This document shows positions 1-8,848 of a stretch of 64,000 bases of DNA, one piece after another. Source of the DNA: Mesorhizobium sp. B2-1-8 (GTDB taxonomy: Bacteria; Pseudomonadota; Alphaproteobacteria; Rhizobiales; Rhizobiaceae); assembly GCF_006442545.2 (NCBI RefSeq), contig NZ_CP083952.1, positions 3,155,501-3,219,500 of the forward strand, given 5' to 3'. The notes below the pieces were generated by a model. The model saw only the letters and a program-made list of their open reading frames with translations. It made no database searches and had not been told where the DNA came from. The position numbers and the translations under genes were made by a program. Each line of letters begins with the position of its first letter. Positions within the stretch are counted from its first letter, which is position 1.

Positions 1-1961
1 CGCTGGCGGTGGCCGGCTATTCGATGACCGCAGATCCGAAGGATATCGCCGGCGCGCTCGATACCGACAAGGTGATCCCCAACGCCAATCTCGGCGGCGA
101 TGTGCCGGCGGGCGAATGGCATTATTACGGGCGCACGCAGTTCGGCCAGCGCTATTCGCCGCTCGACCAGATCACGCCGGACAATGTCGCCGAGCTGAAA
201 CCGGCCTGGACCTATCGCACCGGCGACGTGAAGGGACCGGACGATGTCGGCGAGACCACTTACCAGGTGACGCCGCTCAAAGTGGGCGACACGCTTTACA
301 TCTGCACGCCGCACAATTTCGCCATCGCGGTCGATGCCGCGACCGGCAAGGAGAAGTGGCGCTACGATCCCAAGATCAAGCTCGACAAGGATCGCCAGCA
401 CCAGACTTGCCGCGGCGTCTCCTATTATGCCGATGCCGCGGGCGCCGCCGGCCAGCCCTGCGCGGCGCGCGTCTACCTGCCGACCTCAGATGCGCGGCTG
501 ATCGCGCTCGATGCCGCCAACGGGCAGGTTTGCCCGGCCTTTGCCGAGGCCGGCACGCTCAATCTGTTGACGAACATGCCGTATCCCAAGTCGGGCTATT
601 ATTACTCGACTTCGGCGCCGCTGATCGCGGGCGGTAAGATCATCGTCGGCGGCGCGGTCAACGACAATTATTCGACGCAGGAGCCGTCCGGCGTCATCCG
701 CGCCTATGATGCGAGCACCGGCAAGCTGCTGTGGAACTGGGATTCCGGCAATCCGGACCAGACGACGCCGCTGGCGGCCGGCCAGACCTACACCGCCAAC
801 TCGCCCAATATGTGGTCGACGCCGAGCGCCGACGAGAAGCTCGGCCTGCTTTACGTGCCGCTCGGCAACCAGACGCCGGACCAGCTCGGCACGGGCCGCA
901 GCGCCAATGTCGAAAAATTCTCCTCCTCGATCACGGCGCTCGATCTCAACACCGGGCAGTTGAAATGGGTTCGGCAGACCGTGCACCATGACCTCTGGGA
1001 CATGGACGTGCCGGCCCAGCCGAGCCTGATCGACATCACCAAGGCCGACGGCTCCGTGGTGCCCGCGCTGGTCGGGCCGACCAAGCAGGGCGACCTCTAT
1101 GTGCTCGACCGGCGCACCGGCGAGCCGGTCATCCCCGTCAAGGAAGTGCCGTCGCCCGGGGGAGCCATCGAGGGCGACCACACATCGCCGACGCAGCCGG
1201 CGTCCGACCTTTCCTTCAACCCGCCGCCGCTGACCGAGGCCGACATGTGGGGCATCACCATGTTCGACCAGCTGGCCTGCCGGATCGCGCTCCACAAATT
1301 GCGCTATGAAGGCCGCTACACGCCGCCCTCGCTGCAGGGATCGCTGATCTATCCCGGCAATTTCGGCACTTTCAACTGGGGTGGCGTAGCGGTCGATCCC
1401 GTGCGACAGGTGATGTTCGGCATGCCGACCTATCTCGCCTTCACGTCGCGGCTTGTGCCCCGCGCGGACGTGCCGCCGCCGGGCGACGCCAAGGGCAGCG
1501 AGCAGGGGCTGAACCGCAACGAAGGCGCGCCCTACGCGGTGGTGATGGGACCGTTCCTGTCGCCGCTCGGCATTCCGTGCCAGGCGCCGCCCTGGGGCTA
1601 TGTCGCCGGCGTGGACCTGAGGACCGGCACGATTGCCTACAAGCACCGCAACGGCACCGTCTACGACATGACGCCGCTGCCGCTGCCGCTGAAGGTCGGG
1701 GTGCCCGGCATTGGCGGGCCGATGATCACCGCCGGCGGTGTCGCCTTCCTGGGTGCCGCCGTCGACGACTATCTGCGCGCCTACGACCTGACATCGGGCA
1801 AGCAGCTCTGGCGGGCGCGGCTGCCGGCCGGCGGGCAATCGACGCCGATGACCTATACGGTCGCGGACGGGCGCCAGTTCGTGGTCATCGTCGCCGGCGG
1901 CCACGGCTCGATTGGCACCAAGCCGGGCGACTATGTGATGGCCTACGCGCTGCCGAAATAG
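1..1961 (+). CDS. gcd: Membrane-bound PQQ-dependent glucose dehydrogenase, 5' end cut by window
   Basis: Quinoprotein that oxidises D-glucose to gluconolactone at the periplasmic face and passes electrons to ubiquinone. The frame is open to the window edge, so the start and the N-terminal membrane anchor (about 150 residues in a family of about 800) lie upstream; about 650 residues of beta-propeller remain. Counting from the GTG at position 9, family landmarks are visible: HQTCRGVSYY (His about 131, matching E. coli His262), HHDLWDMDVPAQP (Asp about 331, matching Asp466) and GPTKQGD (Lys about 359, matching Lys493). These are the PQQ-site and catalytic residues of the membrane enzyme. No PQQ biosynthesis genes are in the window. 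Identity is firm; the true start cannot be given. Confidence 0.93.
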   Translation, partial: LAVAGYSMTADPKDIAGALDTDKVIPNANLGGDVPAGEWHYYGRTQFGQRYSPLDQITPDNVAELKPAWTYRTGDVKGPDDVGETTYQVTPLKVGDTLYICTPHNFAIAVDAATGKEKWRYDPKIKLDKDRQHQTCRGVSYYADAAGAAGQPCAARVYLPTSDARLIALDAANGQVCPAFAEAGTLNLLTNMPYPKSGYYYSTSAPLIAGGKIIVGGAVNDNYSTQEPSGVIRAYDASTGKLLWNWDSGNPDQTTPLAAGQTYTANSPNMWSTPSADEKLGLLYVPLGNQTPDQLGTGRSANVEKFSSSITALDLNTGQLKWVRQTVHHDLWDMDVPAQPSLIDITKADGSVVPALVGPTKQGDLYVLDRRTGEPVIPVKEVPSPGGAIEGDHTSPTQPASDLSFNPPPLTEADMWGITMFDQLACRIALHKLRYEGRYTPPSLQGSLIYPGNFGTFNWGGVAVDPVRQVMFGMPTYLAFTSRLVPRADVPPPGDAKGSEQGLNRNEGAPYAVVMGPFLSPLGIPCQAPPWGYVAGVDLRTGTIAYKHRNGTVYDMTPLPLPLKVGVPGIGGPMITAGGVAFLGAAVDDYLRAYDLTSGKQLWRARLPAGGQSTPMTYTVADGRQFVVIVAGGHGSIGTKPGDYVMAYALPK

Positions 1962-2017
1962 GGGCAAGATTCTGGCTGGATGGGTGATCCGCCAGGTTTG
2001 CAATTCCGGCAACTTTG

Positions 2018-2198
2018 GCGTCGCCCCTCATCGCCCTGCCGGGCACTTCTCCCCGTATAGGGACGGGGAGAAGGACGCGTCATCGATGGCTTCGCCAATC
2101 GCCGGCGTTGCAGGAATGGCGCAGCGCTGAAGTTGCCTCTTCTCCCCGTCCCTTACGGGGAGAAGGTGGCGGCAGCCGGATGAGGGGCGGCGCTAACC
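2018..2198. repeat. Palindromic intergenic repeat, family A, copy 1
   Basis: A 181-bp element framed by GTCGCCCCTCAT at the left and ATGAGGGGCGGCGC at the right, with inner inverted blocks CTTCTCCCCGT and ACGGGGAGAAG present on both sides. A second full copy lies at 23167-23350 and a collapsed core at 5635-5650. Any open frame through it (for example 2015-2209) is probably an accident of the repeat. With the next repeat it fills most of the gene-free stretch 1962-2366. Confidence 0.85.
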
Positions 2199-2266
2199 AT
2201 GGTCAGTAAAGCGTCGCAATGCGGCACGCCCTCCCGCCAGCGACTGCCGGTTGGCCGTGCCCCTCT

Positions 2267-2370
2267 AGAGCGGTTCAGCGCTTGATAGAATCGCCGAACC
2301 GCTCTAACTCTTTGTTTTTACGCAATTCCGGACGGAAAACCGCTACGCACTTTTCCTGGAATTGCTCTAG
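2267..2370. repeat. Palindromic intergenic repeat, family B, copy 1
   Basis: Two nested hairpin units. AGAGCGGTTC (2267-2276) pairs with GAACCGCTCT (2296-2305), and GCAATTCC (2322-2329) pairs with GGAATTGC (2358-2365). The second unit recurs almost base for base at 50591-50648. The right end, CTCTAG, supplies the TAG stop codon of the minus-strand gene at 2367-2798, so the element sits exactly against that coding sequence. Confidence 0.85.
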
Positions 2371-2798
2371 CCGAGCCCCAGATGGCTCTTCAGGCTAGGC
2401 ACCGAGCCGAGCACCTGGTTGGTCAAATCGGGGCCGGCGGCGGCCTCGGCCTGTTGGACCAGCGTCTCGCCGGCCTTCTGGATCTGCGCCATGTCGAGGC
2501 CGGAGGCCTTGAGCGCGGCGAGGCCGTTGACCAGCGCGCCCGCCTTTTCTCCGAGAACGCCGCCAAGCGCGCCCTGCAGCGACGACAGGAAGCCGCCGCC
2601 GCCGGCCGGGGCGGCCATGACGTCATATTGGTGCGCGAGGTCGTCGGCGCCGGGGATCTTGGCGAAAAACGAAGACGCGCTGGTGCCTTCGGCTTCATGC
2701 TCCAGCACAGAGAAGATGGTGCCGACGACTTTCTCCGTCGTTGCCTGGTCGAGGCCCGCCTTCTGCGAGACGGTGTTGACGATATCCTGGATGTTCAT
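2367..2798 (-). CDS. DUF2267/DUF2780-like helical protein
   Basis: A 143-residue, alanine- and glycine-rich protein of unknown function. The N-terminal part (NIQDIVNTVSQKAGLD, then EKVVGTIFSVLEHEAEG) resembles the helical start of DUF2267 or DUF2780 proteins, and the C-terminal half is a run of small-residue helices. There is no signal peptide, membrane segment or catalytic motif. The start ATG lies 9 bp after the stop of the upstream small membrane-protein gene with GGTGAGA between them, so the two are probably co-transcribed. The stop codon is contributed by the adjacent repeat. The family assignment is by general resemblance only. Confidence 0.7.
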   Translation of the reverse strand: MNIQDIVNTVSQKAGLDQATTEKVVGTIFSVLEHEAEGTSASSFFAKIPGADDLAHQYDVMAAPAGGGGFLSSLQGALGGVLGEKAGALVNGLAALKASGLDMAQIQKAGETLVQQAEAAAGPDLTNQVLGSVPSLKSHLGLG

Positions 2799-2807
2799 GG
2801 TCTCACC

Positions 2808-2954
2808 TCAGCCTTGGATTTTCTGGTTCGTGCGGTGGTTGCGGACCCTGACCATCGACCGCCTACCTGCCTGCACGACCATGGAGCGTAGCGCCAGGGC
2901 AGCCGCGGCGGCAAGGACGAATGCACCGGCGAGGATCGGGGAGGGCATGGTCAT
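2808..2954 (-). CDS. Small single-pass membrane protein
   Basis: A 48-residue protein. I chose the ATG at 2954 because AAGGAG precedes it by six bases; the longer frame to 3014 has no comparable site. Residues about 5-24 form one hydrophobic helix (ILAGAFVLAAAAALALRS), followed by a short basic tail (GRRSMVRVRNHRTNQK). It is the first gene of a two-gene unit with the DUF2267-like protein. Function unknown. The clear ribosome-binding site and gene spacing support it as real. Confidence 0.65.
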   Translation of the reverse strand: MTMPSPILAGAFVLAAAAALALRSMVVQAGRRSMVRVRNHRTNQKIQG

Positions 2955-3217
2955 GCATCGCTCCTTGTGACTGGGACATGTGACCGGAACGTGAAGGCAC
3001 GGGTACCGCGCCATCGATCGCCGGCAGTTTTCCTAGCTATCGTGGCGGCGCCAGCAGGTTTCTCGCCGATGAACAAAATGTGATGACACGGACGCGCGTG
3101 TTGCCGACTTCACGGGCTTGCAGGCAATGCCCGCCGCAGCGCTCGTCCGGGCTGGACCCGCCCGGCCGCGTCCCTATCTAGCTCGGATATCGAAATTCGA
3201 AGCCGAGGAAATGTACC

Positions 3218-4117
3218 ATGTCGAAATCAGCCGTCGCGACACCCGCCCAGCCTGTCATCACCCAGGCGATGATCGACGCCTATGACGAATACACGCATCT
3301 GACCCTGGACCGCCGCCGCTTCATGGGGCAGTTGACCAGGCTTGCCGGATCAAGCGCGGCAGCGGCCGCGATCGCGCCGATGCTGGCGGCGAACTCCGCC
3401 CAGGCGGCGATCGTGGCCGAAAACGATCCCCGCGTGAAAGGCGAGGACATCACCTATCCCGGCAGCGGCGGCGAGATGAAGGGGTATCTGGTCAAACCGG
3501 CGAACCAGACCGGCAAGCTCGGCACCGTCATCGTCATCCATGAAAACAGGGGGCTCAACCCGCATATCCGCGACGTCGCCCGGCGCGTGGCGCTGGAGGG
3601 CTTCGTGGCGCTCGCGCCCGATTTCCTGTCGCCGCTCGGCGGCACGCCCACTGATGAGGACAAGGCGCGCGACATGTTCGGGAAACTCGACCCGACGCAG
3701 ACCGTGGCCAATGGCGTGGCGACGGTCGCCTTTCTCAAGGCCGACAAGGACGGCAATGGCAAGGTCGGCGCCATCGGCTTCTGCTGGGGCGGCGGCACGG
3801 CCAACATGCTGGCCGTCAATGCGCCCGACCTCGCAGCCAGCGTCGCCTATTACGGCATGCAGCCGAAGGCCGCCGACGTCCCGAAGATCAAGGCTGCGCT
3901 GTTGCTGCATTATGCCGGGCTCGACACGCGCACCAATGCCGGCATCGACTCCTTCAAGAAAGAGCTCGACGCCGCGCATGTCGAATACACGGTCTATGTC
4001 TATGAGGGCGCCAACCATGCCTTCAACAACGACACCTCGGCGGCGCGCTACGACAAGGAGGCGGCCGATCTCGCCTGGGGCAGGACGATCGCCTTCCTCA
4101 AGCAGAAGCTGGCCTAG
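3218..4117 (+). CDS. Exported dienelactone hydrolase family protein
   Basis: A 299-residue alpha/beta hydrolase. A twin-arginine-like leader (DRRRFMGQL, then a hydrophobic stretch ending AANSAQA) at about residues 30-65 follows a longer than usual N-terminal extension, so Tat export is likely. The hydrolase domain shows the dienelactone hydrolase triad: Cys189 in GFCWGGG, Asp236 in GLDTRTN and His267 in GANHAFN. Family members hydrolyse carboxymethylenebutenolide, but many periplasmic paralogues have unknown substrates and no chlorocatechol genes lie nearby. Its TAG stop overlaps the stop of the convergent exporter gene by four bases. Confidence 0.88.
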   Translation: MSKSAVATPAQPVITQAMIDAYDEYTHLTLDRRRFMGQLTRLAGSSAAAAAIAPMLAANSAQAAIVAENDPRVKGEDITYPGSGGEMKGYLVKPANQTGKLGTVIVIHENRGLNPHIRDVARRVALEGFVALAPDFLSPLGGTPTDEDKARDMFGKLDPTQTVANGVATVAFLKADKDGNGKVGAIGFCWGGGTANMLAVNAPDLAASVAYYGMQPKAADVPKIKAALLLHYAGLDTRTNAGIDSFKKELDAAHVEYTVYVYEGANHAFNNDTSAARYDKEAADLAWGRTIAFLKQKLA

Positions 4118-5034
4118 GCGCGATCGGCCACCGGTTTGTGGAAGGCAACACCAGCCACGACCAGCGCGACGCCGAGGCAATCGCCGAGGCTTGGAATCTG
4201 GCGCAGCACGACCACGCCGATCAGCGTCGCGGTGACCGGTAGCAGCGACAGCATTATTGCGAAACTCGAGCGCGGCAACCGAGACATGGCGAGTTGATCG
4301 CAGACATACGGTATGACCGAAGAACAGATGCCGACGCCGATGGCCGCGATGAGCAGTGGCGGCGAGAAAAAGGCGGGCAGCGCGTCGCTGACACCGATCG
4401 GGAGCACGACGACGAAGGCGACCGCCATGGCAGCCCCCAGGCCGGCGATCCCGTCGCCGGCGCCCGCGCGGGCGACACGGTGGCCAAGCACGATGTATCC
4501 GATAAAGAGCGTGCCGTTGAGGAAGGCCCAGAACAGCCCGACCGGGTCGCTTGACCACTTCACGTCAATCAACAGCAAGGTTCCCATGACGGCGATGGCG
4601 AGAGCGGCCAGATTGCGGGCGGTCCTGAGGCCGACCAGCGCAATGGCGATGGTGCCGACGAATTCGATCGCGGCCACCAGCGAGATCGGCAGGCGGTCGA
4701 GCGCCAGGTAGAACGAGCAGTTCATCACCGCCAAGCAAGTGCCGAAGACGATGAGCAGGAGCCGCGTCCGGGATTCGGCGCGAGCGAAGGTTCGCCAAGG
4801 GCGGGTCAGCGGCGCGAAGATCAGCGCTGCGGTGGCAATGCGCAGCCACGCCATGCCGAGCACGCCGACATGCGGGAAAAGCAGCACGGCGAAAGCCGGC
4901 CCGAGATAGTGGAAGACCGCGCTGACCGCGAACCAAAGATGCGGCGGCAGCCTGGTCGCCAGGCTGTCGGGGCCGACAAGGGCAGGCCTGGTGGCGCCGG
5001 GACCGGCAGGTGGGACTTGCGTCTGGTCATCCAT
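4114..5034 (-). CDS. EamA/DMT-family inner-membrane exporter (RhtA-like)
   Basis: A 306-residue protein with about ten hydrophobic segments in two repeated EamA halves, the layout of drug/metabolite transporters and of the threonine/homoserine exporter RhtA. After a polar leader of about 30 residues the first segment begins at HLWFAVSAVFHYLGPAFAVLLFP. It is divergent from an Lrp/AsnC regulator with 89 bp between the starts; paired Lrp-type regulators and amino-acid exporters are common, so export of an amino acid is the favoured guess. The substrate cannot be read from the sequence. Confidence 0.85.
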   Translation of the reverse strand: MDDQTQVPPAGPGATRPALVGPDSLATRLPPHLWFAVSAVFHYLGPAFAVLLFPHVGVLGMAWLRIATAALIFAPLTRPWRTFARAESRTRLLLIVFGTCLAVMNCSFYLALDRLPISLVAAIEFVGTIAIALVGLRTARNLAALAIAVMGTLLLIDVKWSSDPVGLFWAFLNGTLFIGYIVLGHRVARAGAGDGIAGLGAAMAVAFVVVLPIGVSDALPAFFSPPLLIAAIGVGICSSVIPYVCDQLAMSRLPRSSFAIMLSLLPVTATLIGVVVLRQIPSLGDCLGVALVVAGVAFHKPVADRA

Positions 5035-5123
5035 TGGATCAGTATCGCAGCCGATCTCTCCGGTTCATATGGATGATGAGTGGCATATCAGGCCACTTCT
5101 GTTCCGGAAGCAAGGAGGTTTCC

Positions 5124-5603
5124 GTGAAACGCCTTCGAACCGAAAATGCCGATCTTGACGCGGCCGACATGAAGATATTGCGCCTCCTGGAAGAGGACGC
5201 GCGCATCAGCACGGCGGAGCTGGCGCGCTCGGTCGGCCTGTCGGCGCCGAGTGTGGCCGAGCGCATCAAGCGGCTGCAGGAAAACGGCGTGATCGAAGCC
5301 TATTGCGTCAAGATCAATCCCGCGGCGCTTGGCCTGAAACTATCGGCATGGCTGCGCATCCGGCCGGTGCCGGGGCAATTGGCCGTCGTGGCCGAGATCA
5401 TCCGCGATCTGCCCGAAATCGCGCAATGCGACCGGGTCACCGGCGAGGATTGTTTCATCGCGCTGGCGCATGTCGGTTCGGTGGCCGAACTCGAACGGGT
5501 GATCGACCGCATCATCCCCCATGCGATGACCAACACGGCGATCATCCAGTCGTCGCCGGTGATCGCGCGCTCGCCGCTGGCGGCGATCAGGCGGCAGGTT
5601 TGA
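5124..5603 (+). CDS. Lrp/AsnC family transcriptional regulator
   Basis: A 159-residue feast/famine regulator. The GTG at 5124 is chosen as start because AAGGAGG (5112-5118) precedes it by five bases; the open frame to 5010 runs back into the neighbouring gene. Residues about 10-60 form the winged helix (LDAADMKILRLLEED, then TAELARSVGLSAPSVAERIKRL) and the rest is the RAM effector and oligomerisation domain. It is divergent from the EamA exporter at 4114-5034 and probably controls it. The intergenic region holds the inverted repeat GTGGC-ATATCAG-GCCAC, a possible site. Confidence 0.88.
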   Translation: MKRLRTENADLDAADMKILRLLEEDARISTAELARSVGLSAPSVAERIKRLQENGVIEAYCVKINPAALGLKLSAWLRIRPVPGQLAVVAEIIRDLPEIAQCDRVTGEDCFIALAHVGSVAELERVIDRIIPHAMTNTAIIQSSPVIARSPLAAIRRQV

Positions 5604-5634
5604 TCCGTGAGATGTTGCTTGAAACGTCGCGCCT

Positions 5635-5650
5635 GCCCCTCATGAGGGGC
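5635..5650. repeat. Collapsed core of repeat family A
   Basis: GCCCCTCATGAGGGGC is a perfect 16-bp palindrome flanked by GGCGCC-type sequence. It looks like the two outer ends of the family A repeat (2018-2198, 23167-23350) joined with the centre lost. It lies between the Lrp gene and the convergent small gene at 5706-5903 and might also act as a hairpin for both transcripts. Confidence 0.55.
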
Positions 5651-5705
5651 GGCGCCAATCCACGAGAAATATGTCGGCGCCAGATGGCGATCGAAATCGC
5701 CAGCC

Positions 5706-5903
5706 TCACGCGTGGCCGCGCTTCAGGCGGGCGCGCTTCAGGATGCTGCGCCAGCGAATCATGTCGAACGGAATCGGTTCGTTGTTGTTGGCGATGTGAA
5801 AGATCTCGTTGTCGACATTCTTGAGCGAACGCCAGAAATCATAGTCTGATATGCGCGGATCGGCCGCCAGCCTGTCCACCTCGATCTTGATGTCGGTTTT
5901 CAT
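5706..5903 (-). CDS. Small hypothetical protein
   Basis: A 65-residue soluble protein beginning MKTDIKIEVDRLAADPRISD and ending in a basic tail (RWRSILKRARLKRGHA). GAGGAA lies five bases upstream of the ATG, which supports translation. There is no signal peptide, membrane segment or motif that I recognise. It stands alone; 250 bp upstream (5904-6155) I see no other gene or strong element. Confidence 0.55.
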   Translation of the reverse strand: MKTDIKIEVDRLAADPRISDYDFWRSLKNVDNEIFHIANNNEPIPFDMIRWRSILKRARLKRGHA

Positions 5904-6155
5904 GCACGTTCCTCGAACCGGCTTCGCCTCGCCGCCCGTAAAACAACCCCTGTGCGGACGTTTTCAACCGCTCCGCTGAGTCGTTCAACGGCTCAAATGG
6001 CTTGTTCCCGTTAAAACCTCGGTAAGGTTAATGCCGGCGCGAACCCGCTTCAAGCGCAGGTGCCGGCGGATATCGGAGGTTCTGCGATTTTGAGTTTCGG
6101 GTGTGGCTTTGAGGCCAGCCCGGTCTCCGCGCCGAGGGGCGAGATGGATGCCGGC

Positions 6156-6641
6156 TCAGCCCTGTTTGCGCTTGATCCCGATCGAGCGGCCCGCGCGTTC
6201 GGGCATTGGAAGCGCCGAATGGGCGGCGCGCATGGCTTCGATCCTGGCCAGCACATCGGCCGGGAAGGGCGCCACCTTCGGCCCCGACATGTCGACATGC
6301 AGGGACAGGGTCTCCGAAGTGGCGGCGAGCCAGCCATCGACATGGCGGATTTCCTGATAGGCCCGCAGCCGCTTCTCGTCATGATCGATGAGCTGGAAGG
6401 AGACCGTGACCTTGTGGTCAAGATGCAGCTCCTGCACGTAGCAGACATGGACTTCGGCGGTGTAAATGGTGAGCCGCCGCTCTTTCACATAGTCCAGCCC
6501 CATGCCCATCGCCTCGAAGGCCTCGTCCGAGCAGCGGTCGAACAGCACGTTGTAAAAAGCCATGTTGAGATGGCCGTTATAGTCGATCCAGTCCTTCTCG
6601 ATGTCCATGGACCTGGAGACGAAGGGGGCGGGGATGGACAT
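6156..6641 (-). CDS. Thioesterase of the hot-dog fold
   Basis: A 161-residue protein of the 4-hydroxybenzoyl-CoA thioesterase-like group. WIDYNGHLNMAFYNVLFD at about residues 17-34 matches the family pattern in which an acidic residue precedes a G-H-x-N turn at the active site; beta strands of the hot-dog sheet follow (TIYTAEVHVCYVQEL, HKVTVSFQLIDHDEKRLRAYQEI). Homologues occur alone or fused to carnitine dehydrogenase-type enzymes and hydrolyse acyl-CoA or betainyl-CoA thioesters. The next gene is divergent and encodes a dehydrogenase, so the substrate is not indicated. Confidence 0.8.
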   Translation of the reverse strand: MSIPAPFVSRSMDIEKDWIDYNGHLNMAFYNVLFDRCSDEAFEAMGMGLDYVKERRLTIYTAEVHVCYVQELHLDHKVTVSFQLIDHDEKRLRAYQEIRHVDGWLAATSETLSLHVDMSGPKVAPFPADVLARIEAMRAAHSALPMPERAGRSIGIKRKQG

Positions 6642-6743
6642 CGAAACTTCCTTGTTCTGGTGCTGGACAGAGCGTAGCCGGTGAGACTACGCATCCATAA
6701 TCGCATAACAAGCATGCATGCTGGTCCATTCGCGGAGGAATTC

Positions 6744-8159
6744 ATGGCTCTGAGCGACCTCAATCCGGTCGAACGCAACGAGGAAGGCATCGCGGCGGTG
6801 CTCGGCATCCTCAAGCAGCGGCTGGGCGAGCACTTCCAGACCGGACAGGCCATCCGCTCGCAGCACGCGCATACGACGACCTACATTCCGACGCAGGCGC
6901 CCGACGGCGTTGCCTTCCCGGAGACGACGGCCGAGGTGCAGGAGATCGTGCGTGCCTGCGCCGCGCATCGCGTGCCGGTGATCGCGTTCGGCGTCGGCTC
7001 GTCGCTCGAAGGCCACACCAATGCGCCGGGCGGCGGCATCTCGGTCGATACGTCGCGGATGAACCGCATTCTTTCGGTCAACCCGCAGGATCTCGACTGC
7101 ACCGTCGAACCCGGCGTGACGCGCGAGGACCTGAACCGGCATCTGCGCGACACCGGGCTGTTCTTCCCGATCGATCCGGGCGCCAATGCCTCGCTCGGCG
7201 GCATGGCGGCGACGCGGGCGTCCGGCACCAATGCCGTGCGCTACGGGACGATGCGCGAGAACGTGCTGTCGCTGACGGCCGTCATGGCCGACGGCGAGAC
7301 GGTTACGACAGGCAAACGGGCGAAGAAGAGTTCCGCTGGCTACGACCTGACACGGCTGCTCGTGGGCTCCGAGGGCACGCTCGGCATCATCACCGCGCTG
7401 ACTTTGAAGCTGCAAGGTATTCCGCAGGCGATCTCGGGCGGCGTCTGCCCGTTCCCGAGCGTCGAGGCGGCCTGCAACGCCGTCATCGCGACGATCCAGA
7501 TGGGCATTCCGGTGGCGCGCATCGAACTCGTCAATGCGCTGCAGATGCGGGCGATGAAGACTTATTCCAAGCTCGACTATCCCGAGAGCCCATGTCTGTT
7601 CGTCGAGTTCCACGGCAGCGACGCCGGCGTTGCCGAGCAGGCCGAGACCTTCGGCATGATCGCGGAAGAAAATGGTGGCGGGCCGTTCCTGTGGACCAGC
7701 GTCGCCGAGGAGCGCACCAAACTGTGGAAGGCCAGGCACGACGCCTACTGGGCGTCGCTGACCTTGCGGCCGGGCGCCAAGGGCCTGTCGACCGATGTCT
7801 GCGTGCCGATCTCGCGCTTTGCCGAATGCGTCACCGAAACCGAAGCCGACATCGCCGAGATGGGGCTGATCGCGCCGATCGTCGGCCATGCGGGCGATGG
7901 CAATTTCCACGTGCTGGTGCTGATGGACGTCAACGATCCCCAGGAGATCGCTCTGTCGGAGACATTCGTCGCGCGGCTCAACATGCGCGCGATCGCCATG
8001 GAGGGCACCTGCACCGGCGAGCACGGCATCGGTCAGGGCAAGATCGGCTTCCTGCGCCATGAACTCGGCCACGGCGTCGACATCATGCGGACCATCAAAC
8101 AGGCGCTCGATCCGCAAAACATCATGAATCCGGGCAAGATCCTGCCTGACGCGGGCTAA
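6744..8159 (+). CDS. FAD-binding oxidoreductase, D-lactate dehydrogenase (cytochrome)/GlcD type
   Basis: A 471-residue flavoprotein. The ATG at 6744 is preceded at five bases by GGAGG (6734-6738); the upstream GTG at 6681 lacks a site. The FAD domain shows AFGVGSSLEGHTNAPGGG at about residues 80-97 and LVGSEGTLGIIT at about 210. The cap/oxidase domain has VGHAGDGNFHV and the terminal GTCTGEHGIGQGK, which place catalytic and substrate-binding histidines. The family oxidises D-lactate, glycolate or D-2-hydroxyglutarate and reduces cytochrome c or quinone. No glcE/glcF partners are nearby, which favours a single-subunit D-lactate dehydrogenase. Confidence 0.88.
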   Translation: MALSDLNPVERNEEGIAAVLGILKQRLGEHFQTGQAIRSQHAHTTTYIPTQAPDGVAFPETTAEVQEIVRACAAHRVPVIAFGVGSSLEGHTNAPGGGISVDTSRMNRILSVNPQDLDCTVEPGVTREDLNRHLRDTGLFFPIDPGANASLGGMAATRASGTNAVRYGTMRENVLSLTAVMADGETVTTGKRAKKSSAGYDLTRLLVGSEGTLGIITALTLKLQGIPQAISGGVCPFPSVEAACNAVIATIQMGIPVARIELVNALQMRAMKTYSKLDYPESPCLFVEFHGSDAGVAEQAETFGMIAEENGGGPFLWTSVAEERTKLWKARHDAYWASLTLRPGAKGLSTDVCVPISRFAECVTETEADIAEMGLIAPIVGHAGDGNFHVLVLMDVNDPQEIALSETFVARLNMRAIAMEGTCTGEHGIGQGKIGFLRHELGHGVDIMRTIKQALDPQNIMNPGKILPDAG

Positions 8160-8260
8160 GGGCGTCGTGAAGAGCGCGTCTTGACCGCGCGGCCATTCGG
8201 GTCGAGGCTCCTCAGCCGGCAAGCCTGGAAAGACAGGCGTGCCGGCTGAGGAGGACTGTC

Positions 8261-8779
8261 ATGGCCATTTCACGCAAGGAAGAAGCGCGCGCGCTGAGCG
8301 CCGACGAACACGAGATGGTGGAGAAATCGCACCATCCGGCGGTGCAGGAGCTTTCCGACTCCGACCTCTCCGGCCTGGTCAAGCTGTTGCGGGAGCGGCG
8401 CGACAAGGCGCAGACCGAAGCACATCGTCGGCGGCGCGAGATACGCGGCAAGGGCTCGGCAAAGGGCGCCGCACCCTCGAAGGCCGATGGCGGTTCACAA
8501 GTGAAGCTCGCGGTGCTGGCGATGGCGATGCGGCGGCTGAACGGCGAGGCCGAACGGCGCCGCCAGCTGGCGGCCCGCATTTCGCTGATCGACAATGCGC
8601 GCAAGGCGCTGGCCTTGAAGCAGAAAGCTCCGGACGGCGCCACGCACAATTCGCGCACCGCCCACAAGGGCATGCGGGCCGTGGCCAACCAGAAGGTTCC
8701 AAGTCTGGTTAGACCGGCGGAACTCGGCCGGCAGCGCAAGGCGGCCAAAGTGGCGCAGGCGAAACGCGACGCACGTTGA
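8261..8779 (+). CDS. Basic helical hypothetical protein
   Basis: A 172-residue, strongly basic protein rich in Arg, Lys and Ala with no hydrophobic segment. It reads as continuous helix, with charged blocks such as LLRERRDKAQTEAHRRRRE and AMRRLNGEAERRRQLAARI. GAGGA precedes the ATG at a good distance. The composition suggests nucleic-acid or ribosome association, but that is inference. It follows the dehydrogenase by 101 bp and is convergent with the Dyp peroxidase. Family not recognised. Confidence 0.6.
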   Translation: MAISRKEEARALSADEHEMVEKSHHPAVQELSDSDLSGLVKLLRERRDKAQTEAHRRRREIRGKGSAKGAAPSKADGGSQVKLAVLAMAMRRLNGEAERRRQLAARISLIDNARKALALKQKAPDGATHNSRTAHKGMRAVANQKVPSLVRPAELGRQRKAAKVAQAKRDAR

Positions 8780-8848
8780 GGGCCGCGCGGTTGGGGCAGC
8801 GGATAGAGGCCGCCAGCCGCTGCTCTACCGTGCAGTGACAAGCGTCTC

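Noticed and set aside
486..2012. 508-residue frame antisense to the glucose dehydrogenase
   Set aside because: Arg/Gln/Val-rich shadow of a high-GC gene with strong motifs on the other strand.
2015..2209. 64-residue frame in the first family A repeat
   Set aside because: Lies wholly in the palindromic repeat and changes completely in the second copy.
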